A DNA stretch of 64,000 bases from Roseinatronobacter sp. S2 (GTDB lineage: Bacteria; Pseudomonadota; Alphaproteobacteria; Rhodobacterales; Rhodobacteraceae), in assembly GCF_029581395.1 (NCBI RefSeq), contig NZ_CP121113.1, positions 186,001 through 250,000 on the forward strand. Direction: 5' to 3'. Positions 43,830-52,252 of this stretch are shown here, in pieces. The notes under the pieces are model-generated. The model saw only the letters and a program-made list of their open reading frames with translations, ran no database searches and was not told the DNA's origin. Position 1 is the first letter of the stretch, and each line of letters starts with the position of its first letter. Made by a program: the position numbers and the translations under genes.

Positions 43830-44918
43830 CTACCCGCGCGCACGACGCCGCAACAGCCAGATAAAGAACATCCCCCCCACAAGGCCGGTCACAATGCCGA
43901 TGGGCAGGTCTTCGGGGCGCATCAGCGTGCGCGCCACAATATCGGCCCAGACCAGAAAGATGGCGCCCACCAACATCGATGCGGGCAAGACACGGGCGTT
44001 ATCACCGCCCACTCCCAGCCGGACGATATGCGGAATCATCAGCCCGACAAACCCGATAACACCGGAAAACGCCACCATCACCCCCGTCACCATGGCGGCC
44101 ACGACAAAGCATGTCAGCCGGAACCGCGCAACCGGAATACCAAGGGTCGATGCGGTTTCATCCCCGATGGTCATGGCGTTCAGCGACCCCGCCACCGCAC
44201 GAAACCAGATTGCCGCGCCTGCAAGGATCAATGCAGGCCAGATCAGATGCGCCCATTGCGCCAGCCCCAGCCCGCCCAGCATCCAGAAAATAACCGTATG
44301 CGCCGCGCGCGGGTCCCCCAGAAATATCAGCACATTCGCCAGCGCCATCACAATGAAGGACACCGCAACCCCTGTCAGCACCAGCCGGTCCGCGCTGGTG
44401 GCCTGCGCGAAACTGGCGACAGACAGCACCAGAAGGGTTGACGCCAGCGCGCCGATAAAGGCCAGAAGCGGCACTGTCGCAAGGCCCAGAAACATGCCCG
44501 TATGCAGCAGCGCCAGAATGGCCCCGAACGCCGCCCCGGACGAGATGCCCAGCAAATGCGGGTCGGCCAGCGGGTTGCGCGTGACTGATTGCAGCACCGC
44601 CCCCACAAGCGCCAGCCCCGCGCCCACAAGTGCTGCCAGAAGCGCGCGCGGCAAACGGATTTCCCACACAATCGCCGCGCGCCCCGCCGACCAGTCGGGC
44701 GTGACCAGCCCCGGCATGATCTTGTTCGCGATCACGCCCCAGACTGTCCCCACGGGGACAGCAACCGCCCCGATGCTGACCGCCGCCGAAATGGACAGGA
44801 CAAGCGCCACCAGCCCCAACCCCCATAACCCCTGCCGCACAGGGCGTGCCAGAACGGGCATGCGGGTCTTGGCGGCCAGAACAGGGGCGGCAGTTTCAGG
44901 GGTAGGTGTGGTGCGCAT
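43830..44918 (-). CDS. btuC: Cobalamin/iron-chelate ABC importer permease (BtuC/FecCD family)
   Basis: 362 residues, about ten helices. Family text: VWEIRLPRALLAALVGAGLALVGAVLQSVTRNPLADPHLLGISSGAAFGA and the late VGFVGLMIPHIVRLGVGGDNARVLPASMLVGA. The N-terminal ~28 residues are an extra tail. Family members move B12, haem or siderophores; the cobalamin riboswitch at the head of the operon makes B12 (or a corrinoid) the best guess. Confidence 0.85.
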   Translation of the reverse strand: MRTTPTPETAAPVLAAKTRMPVLARPVRQGLWGLGLVALVLSISAAVSIGAVAVPVGTVWGVIANKIMPGLVTPDWSAGRAAIVWEIRLPRALLAALVGAGLALVGAVLQSVTRNPLADPHLLGISSGAAFGAILALLHTGMFLGLATVPLLAFIGALASTLLVLSVASFAQATSADRLVLTGVAVSFIVMALANVLIFLGDPRAAHTVIFWMLGGLGLAQWAHLIWPALILAGAAIWFRAVAGSLNAMTIGDETASTLGIPVARFRLTCFVVAAMVTGVMVAFSGVIGFVGLMIPHIVRLGVGGDNARVLPASMLVGAIFLVWADIVARTLMRPEDLPIGIVTGLVGGMFFIWLLRRRARG

Positions 44919-44924
44919 GTCAGA

Positions 44925-45860
44925 TCACTCGGACCAGAACGCGCGGGCCAGCGCGCGGATGGCGCGGATATTGCGCGGCCCCGGTGTGGCCTCGACATAT
45001 TCCAGCACAACGAAACGGTCGTTCACCACTGCATCCATATCCGCAAAGGCGGGATTGGATTTCATGAACGCGATCTTTTGCCCGGCGGTGACTTCGCCGT
45101 AATTGACGATGATGATGACTTCGGGATCACGTTCCACCACCGGTTCCCACGCCACGCGGGTCCAAGAACTGTCGACATCATCCATGATGTTGCGCCCGCC
45201 CGCAGCTTCGATCATCGCGGTGGGCATGGCGTAGCGGCCCGCAGTGAAGGGCGTGTCTTCGCCACTGTCATAGACGAATACGCGCAATGGTTCCGCATCA
45301 GGAATGGTGGTTGCGATCTGGTCCAGTTCGGCCTGCCAGCCGGTGATCAGGTCATCCGCGCGGTCATCAACACCGAAGATCGCACCCAGATTGCGGATGT
45401 CATTGAACATGTCGTCAATCGCCACACCATCGCGCGGCATGATGTGAATGCAGCTTTCGGTCAGTTCATACACAGCAATATCAAAGGGTTGCAGTGTGTC
45501 TGGCGTCACCTCGCCACCCACGCGCATGCCGTAGTTCCAGCCAGCAAACCAGAAATCCACATCAGCGCCGATCAGCACCTCGCGCGTGGGGTAGCGTTCG
45601 GACAGTTCGGGCAATTCGCCGATATCGGCGCGGATTTCTTCATCCAGTTTGTTCCAGCCCGAAATGCCGGTGTACCCTACCATCCGGTCATTCAGACCAA
45701 GGACCAGCATCATCTCGGTCAGGTTCACATCCTGGGACGCAGCGCGTTCGGGGGCCGCGTCGAACGTCACCTCTCGGTCGCAGCTTTGCACGGTGACGGG
45801 GTGGGCCAATGCGGGTGCGGCAAATACCGTGGCCAGCAGGGCAAGGCGAAGGGATTTCAT
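44925..45860 (-). CDS. btuF: Periplasmic cobalamin/iron-chelate binding protein (BtuF/FecB family)
   Basis: 311 residues with a signal peptide (MKSLRLALLATVFAAPALA). The fold is the two-lobed, rigid-helix type: ERAASQDVNLTEMMLVLGLNDRMVGYTG, TREVLIGADVDFWFAGWNYG, and DPEVIIIVNYGEVTAGQK. Two cysteines (VQSCDREV and TESCIHIM) may form a disulfide. The partner permease follows after six bases. Ligand identity rests on the riboswitch. Confidence 0.85.
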   Translation of the reverse strand: MKSLRLALLATVFAAPALAHPVTVQSCDREVTFDAAPERAASQDVNLTEMMLVLGLNDRMVGYTGISGWNKLDEEIRADIGELPELSERYPTREVLIGADVDFWFAGWNYGMRVGGEVTPDTLQPFDIAVYELTESCIHIMPRDGVAIDDMFNDIRNLGAIFGVDDRADDLITGWQAELDQIATTIPDAEPLRVFVYDSGEDTPFTAGRYAMPTAMIEAAGGRNIMDDVDSSWTRVAWEPVVERDPEVIIIVNYGEVTAGQKIAFMKSNPAFADMDAVVNDRFVVLEYVEATPGPRNIRAIRALARAFWSE

Positions 45861-46648
45861 GCGCGTTTCTCCTGTTGCATGTCATCAAATAGGGAAAAGT
45901 CGAACTGGGCGGGGCCGCGCGGGTGCGCATGCACGCCAAAAGCGCGGGCAATCAATTCAGGGGTCAGCACCTGCGCCACAGGGCCAAACGCCAGCGGCTG
46001 GCCATCTTTCAGAACCAGCAGGTCATCGGCGAACCCCTGCACCAGATTAAGATCATGCAAGGATGCCACAACCGTCGCGCCAAGCCCGCGTACCAGCCGC
46101 AGCACTTCCAGCTGATGGCGAATGTCCAGATGGTTGGTTGGTTCATCCAACACAATAAGCCCCGGTTCCTGCGCAAGCGCGCGGGCCACCATGACGCGCT
46201 GACGCTCGCCCCCTGACAGCGTGCCAAAGGGGCGCAGGGCGAAGTCCTGCAAACTCAGGCGTTCCAGCGCATGCCCGACAATATGGGCATCCTGTGCGGA
46301 CGGGCCGGACAGCGCACGGCGATGGGGCGCGCGGCCAAGGGCCACAATTTCCGCCACGGTCAGGGCAAAATCAGTGGGCTGTTCCTGCAACACAGCCGCC
46401 ACGCGCTGCGCCACGGCACGCGCAGGCATGGCGTGAATATCCCGCCCGTCCAGCAGCACACGCCCCGATTGCGGTTTGTGAAACCGGTAGATCAGCCGCA
46501 ACAGGGTTGACTTGCCCGCCCCATTCGCGCCCAGCACGCCCAACACGCGGCCAGCGCCAAGGGTCAGGCTGACAGGGTCCAGAATGCCCGCCCCCCAGCA
46601 CACCTGTTCCAGTGCCAGCGCAGCGGGTGGCGGCGCAGGGCAACTCAT
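45857..46648 (-). CDS. btuD: Cobalamin/iron-chelate ABC importer ATP-binding protein (BtuD/FecE family)
   Basis: 263 residues. Walker A GANGAGKSTLLRLIYRF, Q-loop VLQEQP, signature LSGGERQRVMVARALAQ, Walker B LIVLDEPTNHLDIRHQ, switch His in SLHDLNL. The start at 46648 overlaps the upstream Cys-rich gene by ATGA; its own stop overlaps the binding-protein start by ATGA. The operon is thus tightly coupled. Confidence 0.88.
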   Translation of the reverse strand: MSCPAPPPAALALEQVCWGAGILDPVSLTLGAGRVLGVLGANGAGKSTLLRLIYRFHKPQSGRVLLDGRDIHAMPARAVAQRVAAVLQEQPTDFALTVAEIVALGRAPHRRALSGPSAQDAHIVGHALERLSLQDFALRPFGTLSGGERQRVMVARALAQEPGLIVLDEPTNHLDIRHQLEVLRLVRGLGATVVASLHDLNLVQGFADDLLVLKDGQPLAFGPVAQVLTPELIARAFGVHAHPRGPAQFDFSLFDDMQQEKRA

Positions 46649-46929
46649 TGCAGGGCCTGCGCGACAACGCGCCCTTGCAAAAGCACCTGATCCGCGCCGG
46701 CAAGTTCCAGTTCCCCTGCGGTTGCGCGCCAGTTCAGCACGCACCTGTCACAGGCATGGCATTCGGTAAAGACAACCTGCCCGTCCATATCGGGCATCGT
46801 GCCCGTCACCTTGCGCGCCGCACCCAGTGACATGGACAAGTGCTGCAAGAATGCCAGCCCTGCAAGGCAGGGGCCGGAACGGCTGGCGCAGCGCGCACAT
46901 GTCGTCAGGTCAAATGTGTCGTGATACAT
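46645..46929 (-). CDS. Small Cys-rich protein (DUF1636-like), first gene of the riboswitch operon
   Basis: 94 residues. Cysteines at 11, 14, 21, 57, 60 and 63 form C-x2-C-x6-C and C-x2-C-x2-C groups, suitable for a metal or iron-sulfur site. It resembles the DUF1636 metal-binding proteins that often lie beside cobalt/B12 genes, but I could not confirm this. Its ribosome site AGGGG is inside a stem-loop (46935-46956), so translation may need opening by an upstream leader ORF. Confidence 0.7.
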   Translation of the reverse strand: MYHDTFDLTTCARCASRSGPCLAGLAFLQHLSMSLGAARKVTGTMPDMDGQVVFTECHACDRCVLNWRATAGELELAGADQVLLQGRVVAQALQ

Positions 46930-47002
46930 GTCGTCCCCTGCTGGTTATAGCAGGGGCGCAGGCGTGGCCTCGGCGCCTTACGCAAGACAGCGCAATCGTC
47001 AT
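46910..47002 (-). CDS. Possible 30-residue leader peptide in the riboswitch mRNA
   Basis: Start ATG at 47002 is preceded by GGAGGAGGG, the strongest ribosome site in this leader. The frame runs MTIALSCVRRRGHACAPAIT and ten more residues to TGA at 46910, overlapping the start of the Cys-rich gene (46929) in another frame. Ribosomes crossing it would unfold the hairpin that holds the downstream ribosome site. It may be only the riboswitch's sequestered site acting on a coupling ORF; coding value is unproven. Confidence 0.4.
   Translation of the reverse strand: MTIALSCVRRRGHACAPAITSRGRHVSRHI
46935..46956 (-). promoter_or_regulatory. Stem-loop hiding the ribosome site of the Cys-rich gene
   Basis: Perfect 8-bp stem CCCCTGCT / AGCAGGGG with a 6-base loop. 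Its 3' arm contains the AGGGG ribosome site five bases before the ATG at 46929. Confidence 0.6.
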
Positions 47003-47042
47003 ATGCCCTCCTCCGGACACCCCGCCCGGGTTCGTGTTTCGG

Positions 47043-47212
47043 TTAAGATGGCAGGTCTCCTGGCTCGCGGTTTGTGTGTTTCCCCGCCTTCCCGAACCAG
47101 CTGGTCCAGTGGCATGAAGGGGGACACACCGCTTACAGTTGCGGGGGCAGCACCGGAATAAGAGGGGTTCTCTGCACCGGTTTCCCTATTCTCCCGACAG
47201 GTATCGGGCACC
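47043..47212 (-). ncRNA. Cobalamin (B12) riboswitch
   Basis: On the minus strand the conserved elements occur in order: GGGAAACCGGTG, CCGGTGCTGCCCCCGCAACTG followed by TAAGCGG, and the B12 box GAGCCAGGAGACCTGCCATC (47047-47066). It stands 114 bases upstream of the first gene of the Cys-rich/btuDFC operon. A likely promoter (TTGAAC-N17-TAGGCG) lies just beyond 47212. Adenosylcobalamin should turn the operon off, probably through the downstream GGAGGAGGG ribosome site. Confidence 0.95.
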
Positions 47213-47349
47213 ATCTGGATATTCGCCTAGCGGAACGGCGCGCGGCGTTCAACATTTTTCTTTGCGCGCATCGTCATATTCACAGCACGGGTCCGTTCTG
47301 TCGGGTGGGTCATCCGTGCGTGTTGACATGCGGCATGCGGCATGCCCCC

Positions 47350-48459
47350 TTAGAACGGTTCTTCGATGGTATGCGCGGTTATGCCTTGCGCGGCGGCCGA
47401 CTGCTGCGGTTGCATGAGCAGCATTTCCAGACTTGCATCCAGTTCAGCTTTGGGAATGTCGCGCGCGATGATCACAATGCGGCTGGTGCTTTCGCCCTCG
47501 CGCCAGTTCTGTAGGGGAACCGGCGGTTCGAATATATGCTGCACGCCATGAAACACAAACGGCTTGGGCACGCCCTGCAAATGCACAATGCCCTTCAGGC
47601 GCAGAATATTGCTGCCCTTCAGCGCAATCAGCGTATCCAGCCAGAAGTCGAACACCTCGACGGGAATCGGGTCTTCAAGCGTGATCGACGCGGTTGATAT
47701 CCGGTCATCGCTGGCATGGTGCGACGGGGCGATCTGGCCAACCGGCGCCTGTGCCTTGGCTGTGCTAAGGCCGGAAACACCGGCAAGGGGATCTGCGGCA
47801 GGGCCTGCCAGCCAGTTCAACGCCTGATCAGGTGTAACCGCGCTGGACCCAAGCCCCAACCCCCACAGCACGCCCGGGGCCACGGCCCCCTTGTTCGCGC
47901 CAATGCGCGGGGCGGTCCGGTTCAATTGGTCCAGCCGCCTGTTCAACCTATCCAGTGCAGCGCTATCAACAAGGTCACGCTTGCTTAGGACGATGCAATC
48001 TGCCATCGCGACTTGCGCCTGCGCCTCGGCATGGGCGTTCAGGGTGTCCACGCCCAAAACCGCATCCACCACTGTCACAACCCCGTCCAGCGCATAATTC
48101 GGCGCAAGAACAGGATCGACCATAAGCGTATGATAGATGGGGCCGGGATCGGCCAGTCCTGTGGTTTCGATCACCACACGGTCAAACGGCAATTCCCCCC
48201 GCGCCCGCCGCGCCAGAAGCGAAATCAGCGTTTTGGACAGATCGCCGCGGATGGTGCAGCAAATACACCCTGCGGGCATCAGCACAACATCTTCGGCGGC
48301 TTCCTCGATCAGGTCATGATCAAGGCCCGCTTCACCGAATTCATTGACCACAACGGCCACGCGGCCCGCATGGGCATCATGCAACAGGCGGTTCAGCAAA
48401 GTCGTCTTGCCAGCCCCCAAAAAGCCGGTCAGCAAGGTAACGGGGATACGGTCATTCAT
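47350..48459 (-). CDS. COG0523 (CobW/ZNG1-type) metallochaperone GTPase
   Basis: 369 residues. P-loop [15 protein letters not shown], metal-binding GCICC motif in [18 protein letters not shown] as the guanine-specificity loop (N/T-K-x-D variant), and a HH-containing segment (APSHHASDD) before the C-terminal CobW_C domain ([26 protein letters not shown]). CobW-type proteins handle cobalt for B12; ZNG1-type ones deliver zinc. The Zur-type palindrome 48 bases upstream favours the zinc role despite the neighbouring B12 operon. Start 48459 ([12 protein letters not shown]) fits the family. Confidence 0.9.
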   Translation of the reverse strand: MNDRIPVTLLTGFLGAGKTTLLNRLLHDAHAGRVAVVVNEFGEAGLDHDLIEEAAEDVVLMPAGCICCTIRGDLSKTLISLLARRARGELPFDRVVIETTGLADPGPIYHTLMVDPVLAPNYALDGVVTVVDAVLGVDTLNAHAEAQAQVAMADCIVLSKRDLVDSAALDRLNRRLDQLNRTAPRIGANKGAVAPGVLWGLGLGSSAVTPDQALNWLAGPAADPLAGVSGLSTAKAQAPVGQIAPSHHASDDRISTASITLEDPIPVEVFDFWLDTLIALKGSNILRLKGIVHLQGVPKPFVFHGVQHIFEPPVPLQNWREGESTSRIVIIARDIPKAELDASLEMLLMQPQQSAAAQGITAHTIEEPF

Positions 48460-48506
48460 ACGATGTCTGGCTTTCGGAACAGGGTGGAACGGGTGGTGAT
48501 TTCGGC

Positions 48507-48523
48507 ATGTTATAATATAACAT
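48507..48523. promoter_or_regulatory. Zur box (perfect 17-bp palindrome)
   Basis: ATGTTATAATATAACAT is a perfect palindrome around 48515 and matches the known Zur consensus core TGTTATAnTATAACA exactly. It is 48 bases upstream of the COG0523 start. The rest of the gap to rfbC (48524-48787) should hold the rfb promoter; beyond one small ORF I see nothing distinct there. Confidence 0.85.
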
Positions 48524-48699
48524 TTAAACCTGCAAGACCGTCTGGCCCCGGACAGGCCCTTCTGCACTGTCGCCATGTCGCGCCGTGCAGTGGCACATCA
48601 ACGCCGCGCGGCGCGGCCAATTTCGCCCGAAGGTATCGCATTCTTCAGGTGCTTATGCCAAAAAGCCGGTATTCCTGCGCAATTAAAGGAAGCGACAGA

Positions 48700-48762
48700 A
48701 TGTTCAGCCCCAAGGGTTTCAGCGTGTTATCTGCCTGCAACGGGTCGGGCTGCGGCAAATGA
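48700..48762 (+). CDS. Candidate 20-residue ORF upstream of rfbC
   Basis: MFSPKGFSVLSACNGSGCGK, with AAAGGAA about eight bases upstream of the ATG. It ends 25 bases before the rfbC start. Two cysteines and a Gly-rich end are notable, but the ORF is too short to judge. It could be a leader peptide or chance. Confidence 0.25.
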   Translation: MFSPKGFSVLSACNGSGCGK

Positions 48763-48787
48763 CACAACTTACAGGCGGATTTTTGTG

Positions 48788-49342
48788 ATGCAGATTCGTG
48801 CTTTGGCCATCGATGGTGTGCTGCTGATCCAACCCCGCCGGTTCGGGGATGCCCGCGGCTGGTTTTGCGAGACATGGAACCCGCGCGCATTAAGCGCCGC
48901 AGGGGCCAGCTTGCCGGATTTTGTGCAGGACAATCACAGCTATTCGGCCCCGCGCCATACATTGCGCGGGTTGCATTACCAGCGCCCCCCGCATGCGCAG
49001 GACAAACTGGTGCGCTGCACGCGTGGGGTTATTCTGGATGTGGCGGTTGATGTGCGCGCAGGATCGCCCAGCTACGGAACCTGGGTTGCCGAAGAATTAT
49101 CTGCCGATAATGGCGCGCAGCTGTTCATACCAAAGGGCTTCCTGCACGGTTTTCTGACCCTGACAGATGATTGCGAAGTGCAGTATAAATGCTCGGACTA
49201 TTACGCGCCGGACTGTGACGGGTCGGTGCGGTGGGACAGCGTGGGGATTGACTGGGGCACGGATACGCCGGTGCTGTCGGACAAGGACGCGCAGGCGGTT
49301 GCGTTCGGGCAGTTTGAAACACCTTTTCAGTATGAAGGTTAG
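48788..49342 (+). CDS. rfbC: dTDP-4-dehydrorhamnose 3,5-epimerase
   Basis: 184 residues, typical RmlC length. Signatures: RFGDARGWFCETWN, DNHSYSAPRHTLRGLHYQ (catalytic His in RGLHYQ), GVILDVAVDVRAGSPSYG, and PKGFLHGFLTLTDDCEVQYKCSDYYAP. The cupin epimerises C3 and C5 in L-rhamnose synthesis. The start at 48788 gives the family N-terminus; an in-frame ATG 71 codons upstream adds unrelated sequence. First gene of rfbCBDA. Confidence 0.94.
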   Translation: MQIRALAIDGVLLIQPRRFGDARGWFCETWNPRALSAAGASLPDFVQDNHSYSAPRHTLRGLHYQRPPHAQDKLVRCTRGVILDVAVDVRAGSPSYGTWVAEELSADNGAQLFIPKGFLHGFLTLTDDCEVQYKCSDYYAPDCDGSVRWDSVGIDWGTDTPVLSDKDAQAVAFGQFETPFQYEG

Positions 49343-49345
49343 GCC

Positions 49346-50389
49346 ATGAAATTGCTTGTTACAGGGGGCGCGGGGTTTATCGGGTCAGCCGTGGTGCGGC
49401 TGGCGGTGGGGCGCGGGCATGGCGTCATCAATCTGGATGCGCTGACCTATGCCGCCTGTCTGGACAATGTGGCAAGCGTGGCGGACAGCCCGCTTTATGC
49501 GTTTGAACACGCCGACATCCGCGACCGCGCCGCGCTGGACCGTATTTTTGCCGCGCACCAGCCGGATGCGGTCATGCATCTGGCCGCCGAATCCCATGTC
49601 GACCGGTCAATCGACGGGCCGGGGGATTTTATTTCGACCAATGTGACCGGCACCTACGCGCTGCTGGAAGCGGCGCGCGCCCATTGGGATGCACGGGGCC
49701 GGCCCGACAGTTTCCGGTTTCACCATATCAGCACGGATGAGGTGTTTGGCAGCCTTGGCGCGACGGGCCAGTTTACCGAAGAAACGCCCTATGACCCGCG
49801 CAGCCCCTATTCCGCGTCGAAAGCGGCCAGTGACCATCTGGTGCAGGCATGGCACCACACCTATGGCCTGCCGGTTGTGCTGACGAATTGTTCCAACAAT
49901 TACGGCCCCTTCCATTTCCCTGAAAAGCTGATCCCTGTCATCATCCTGAACGCGCTGGCGGGCAAGCCCCTGCCGATTTACGGCGACGGGTCCAATGTGC
50001 GCGACTGGCTGTATGTCGAAGATCACGCAGATGCGCTGCTGCTGGTGCTGACGCGGGGTGCAGTGGGGCGCAGCTATAATATCGGCGGCGAGAATGAGCG
50101 CAGCAATCTGGAACTGGTGCGCACATTGTGCAAGATCCTTGACGAAAAGCGCCCCAAACCGCAGGGCAGCTATGCCGACCAGATTACATTTGTGACAGAC
50201 CGCCCCGGCCATGACGCGCGCTATGCGATTGACCCTGCGCGCATTCGGGACGAGTTGGGCTGGCGCCCGTCGGTCACAGTGGAAGAAGGGCTGGCGCGCA
50301 CGGTGGACTGGTATCTGGCAAATGAAGGCTGGTGGCGGCCCTTGCAGGCGCGCCATGGTGTGGGCCAGCGGCTGGGGGTGCGCGCATGA
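49346..50389 (+). CDS. rfbB: dTDP-glucose 4,6-dehydratase
   Basis: 347 residues, extended [16 protein letters not shown] binds [18 protein letters not shown] and [12 protein letters not shown] carry active-site residues, YSASK gives Tyr/Lys, and [18 protein letters not shown] is family-specific. It makes dTDP-4-keto-6-deoxyglucose. Starts three bases after rfbC and overlaps rfbD by ATGA. Confidence 0.96.
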   Translation: MKLLVTGGAGFIGSAVVRLAVGRGHGVINLDALTYAACLDNVASVADSPLYAFEHADIRDRAALDRIFAAHQPDAVMHLAAESHVDRSIDGPGDFISTNVTGTYALLEAARAHWDARGRPDSFRFHHISTDEVFGSLGATGQFTEETPYDPRSPYSASKAASDHLVQAWHHTYGLPVVLTNCSNNYGPFHFPEKLIPVIILNALAGKPLPIYGDGSNVRDWLYVEDHADALLLVLTRGAVGRSYNIGGENERSNLELVRTLCKILDEKRPKPQGSYADQITFVTDRPGHDARYAIDPARIRDELGWRPSVTVEEGLARTVDWYLANEGWWRPLQARHGVGQRLGVRA

Positions 50390-51234
50390 TCCTTGTTTTC
50401 GGGCGCACCGGACAAGTCGCACGCGAACTTGCGCGGCTGGTCCCTGATGCCACATATCTGGGCCGCGATCAGGCCGATCTGTCCGACCCAGAAGCCTGCG
50501 CGGCGGCCATCCGCGCCCATAACCCGCGCGCCGTCATCAACGCCGCCGCCTATACTGCTGTTGACCGCGCCGAAGATCAGGAAGCGCTGGCGGCTTATAT
50601 CAACGGTGCGGCCCCTGCGGCCATGGCGCGCGAATGTGCGGCGATGGCAGTGCCGTTTGTGCATATATCGACCGATTATGTGTTTGATGGTTCGGGCGTG
50701 ACCCCGTTTGCGCCAGACCACCCGCCAGCGCCCCTTGGGGCCTATGGGCGCACGAAGCTGATGGGAGAGCAAGGCGTGCAGGCCGCAAGCGGGATGTATG
50801 CGATATTGCGCACATCATGGGTGTTTTCATGCCATGGCAGTAATTTCGTGCGCACCATGCTGCGGCTGGGGGCGGAACGCGACAGCTTGCGCGTGGTGGC
50901 CGACCAGATTGGCGGGCCAACCCCCGCGCGCGCCATTGCGCAGGCCTGCATCAGCATTGCCGCGCAGTTGCACGATGCCCCCGAAAAATCGGGCATCTAT
51001 CATTTCAGCGGTGCGCCGGATACCAGCTGGGCCGGATTTGCCCGCGAAATCATGGCGCGCGCCGGACTGGACTGCCGGATCGACGAAATTACGACCAGCG
51101 ACTACCCGACGCCGGCACAACGCCCGCCCAATTCACGGCTGGAGTGTAGCAGCCTGGCCAAATTCGGGCTGGAACGGCCCGACTGGCGGCAAGGTCTGGC
51201 AGATGTTTTGACGGAATTGAAAGGCACGCCATGA
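50386..51234 (+). CDS. rfbD: dTDP-4-dehydrorhamnose reductase
   Basis: 282 residues. [17 protein letters not shown] is the cofactor loop, [16 protein letters not shown] and STDYVFDG are RmlD signatures, and YGRTKLMGE supplies Tyr and Lys. It reduces the keto sugar to dTDP-L-rhamnose. The start at 50386 overlaps rfbB by ATGA, and the stop overlaps rfbA in the same way. Confidence 0.95.
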   Translation: MILVFGRTGQVARELARLVPDATYLGRDQADLSDPEACAAAIRAHNPRAVINAAAYTAVDRAEDQEALAAYINGAAPAAMARECAAMAVPFVHISTDYVFDGSGVTPFAPDHPPAPLGAYGRTKLMGEQGVQAASGMYAILRTSWVFSCHGSNFVRTMLRLGAERDSLRVVADQIGGPTPARAIAQACISIAAQLHDAPEKSGIYHFSGAPDTSWAGFAREIMARAGLDCRIDEITTSDYPTPAQRPPNSRLECSSLAKFGLERPDWRQGLADVLTELKGTP

Positions 51235-52115
51235 CGCAGCGCAAAGGGATTATTCTGGCAGGCGGCACCGGATCGCGGCTGTGGCCCATTACCATGGGCG
51301 TGTCCAAGCAGCTTTTGCCGCTATATGACAAACCGATGATCTATTACCCGTTGTCGGTGCTGATGCTGTCGGGCATCCGCGAGATTGCGATTATCACCAC
51401 CCCCGACGATCAGGCCCAGTTCCAGCGCTTGCTGGGCGATGGCGGCCAATGGGGGCTGGAATTTACATGGATCACGCAAGCCAGCCCCGACGGGCTTGCA
51501 CAAGCCTATCTGCTGGCCGAGGGGTTTCTGGCAGGCGCGCCGTCGCTGATGGTGCTGGGCGACAATATCTTTTTCGGGCACGGCTTTCCCGAAATGATGG
51601 CGCGCGCCGATGCGCAGGAAACCGGCGGCACGGTGTTTGGCTACCGCGTGGCGGACCCTGAACGCTATGGCGTGGTCGATTTTGATGAAAACGGCCGCGT
51701 GCGGTCGATCATTGAAAAGCCTGAAATTCCACCCTCCAACTATGCCGTGACGGGGCTTTATTGCCTTGATGGCACAGCGCCCGCGAAAGCCGCAAAGGTC
51801 ATCCCGTCCGCGCGCGGAGAGCTGGAGATTACCAGCCTGCTGGAAATCTATCTGAACGAGGGCGCGCTGTCGGTTGAAACCATGGGGCGCGGCTATGCAT
51901 GGCTGGACACGGGCACGCATGACAGCCTGCTAGACGCGGCCAATTTCGTGCGCACGCTGCAACTGCGCCAAGGTCTGCAAATCGGCTGCCCTGAAGAAAT
52001 CAGCTTTCAGCAAGGCTGGATTTCGCGCGCACAACTGGAACAGCAGGCGGAGCGGCTGATGAAAAGCGGTTATGGCGAATACCTGAAAACGCTGTTGCTG
52101 CGCCCGGGCGACTGA
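51231..52115 (+). CDS. rfbA: Glucose-1-phosphate thymidylyltransferase
   Basis: 294 residues. The nucleotide-binding loop is GGTGSRLWP, followed by SKQLLPLYDKPMIYYPLSVL, and VLGDNIFFGHGF holds the metal-binding Asp. FDENGRVRSIIEKP and AWLDTGTHDSLLDA are family motifs. It makes dTDP-glucose, the first step of rhamnose synthesis. Last gene of the operon. Confidence 0.96.
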   Translation: MTQRKGIILAGGTGSRLWPITMGVSKQLLPLYDKPMIYYPLSVLMLSGIREIAIITTPDDQAQFQRLLGDGGQWGLEFTWITQASPDGLAQAYLLAEGFLAGAPSLMVLGDNIFFGHGFPEMMARADAQETGGTVFGYRVADPERYGVVDFDENGRVRSIIEKPEIPPSNYAVTGLYCLDGTAPAKAAKVIPSARGELEITSLLEIYLNEGALSVETMGRGYAWLDTGTHDSLLDAANFVRTLQLRQGLQIGCPEEISFQQGWISRAQLEQQAERLMKSGYGEYLKTLLLRPGD

Positions 52116-52122
52116 ATGCCGC

Positions 52123-52142
52123 GCAGGCCCCTGCTGGCCTGC
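52123..52142 (+). terminator. Stem-loop after rfbA
   Basis: Perfect 7-bp stem GCAGGCC / GGCCTGC with a 6-base loop, eight bases after the rfbA stop, followed by AATTAG rather than a T-run. Probable transcript end. Confidence 0.55.
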
Positions 52143-52145
52143 AAT

Positions 52146-52252
52146 TAGAGCATATCACGTTCATTCGCATTCACGAGACATGCTCTAACCTATTGATTTC
52201 GCATGTTAGAGAAGCTCAAAACCAATTCCCACTTTTGAGCAACATGCGCTAA
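52146..52252. repeat. Dispersed palindromic repeat, copy B (longest)
   Basis: Left half: TTAGAGCATATCACGTTCAT to GACATGCTCTAA, an inverted pair (TAGAGCATATC / GACATGCTCTA). Right half: outer GCATGTT / AACATGC and inner GCTCAAAA / TTTTGAGC around CCAATTCCCA. Compared with copy A, the inner stem changes G-C to T-A on both arms together. It lies between rfbA and the GntR gene and overlaps the GntR stop. Confidence 0.8.

Noticed and set aside
43813..45102. 429-codon open frame opposite btuC and btuF
   Set aside because: Ser/Thr/Arg-rich shadow that spans two real genes and their junction.
47350..48459. Naming the COG0523 gene cobW on the basis of the adjacent B12 riboswitch
   Set aside because: The riboswitch lies downstream of this gene and drives the next operon; the gene itself has a Zur box.
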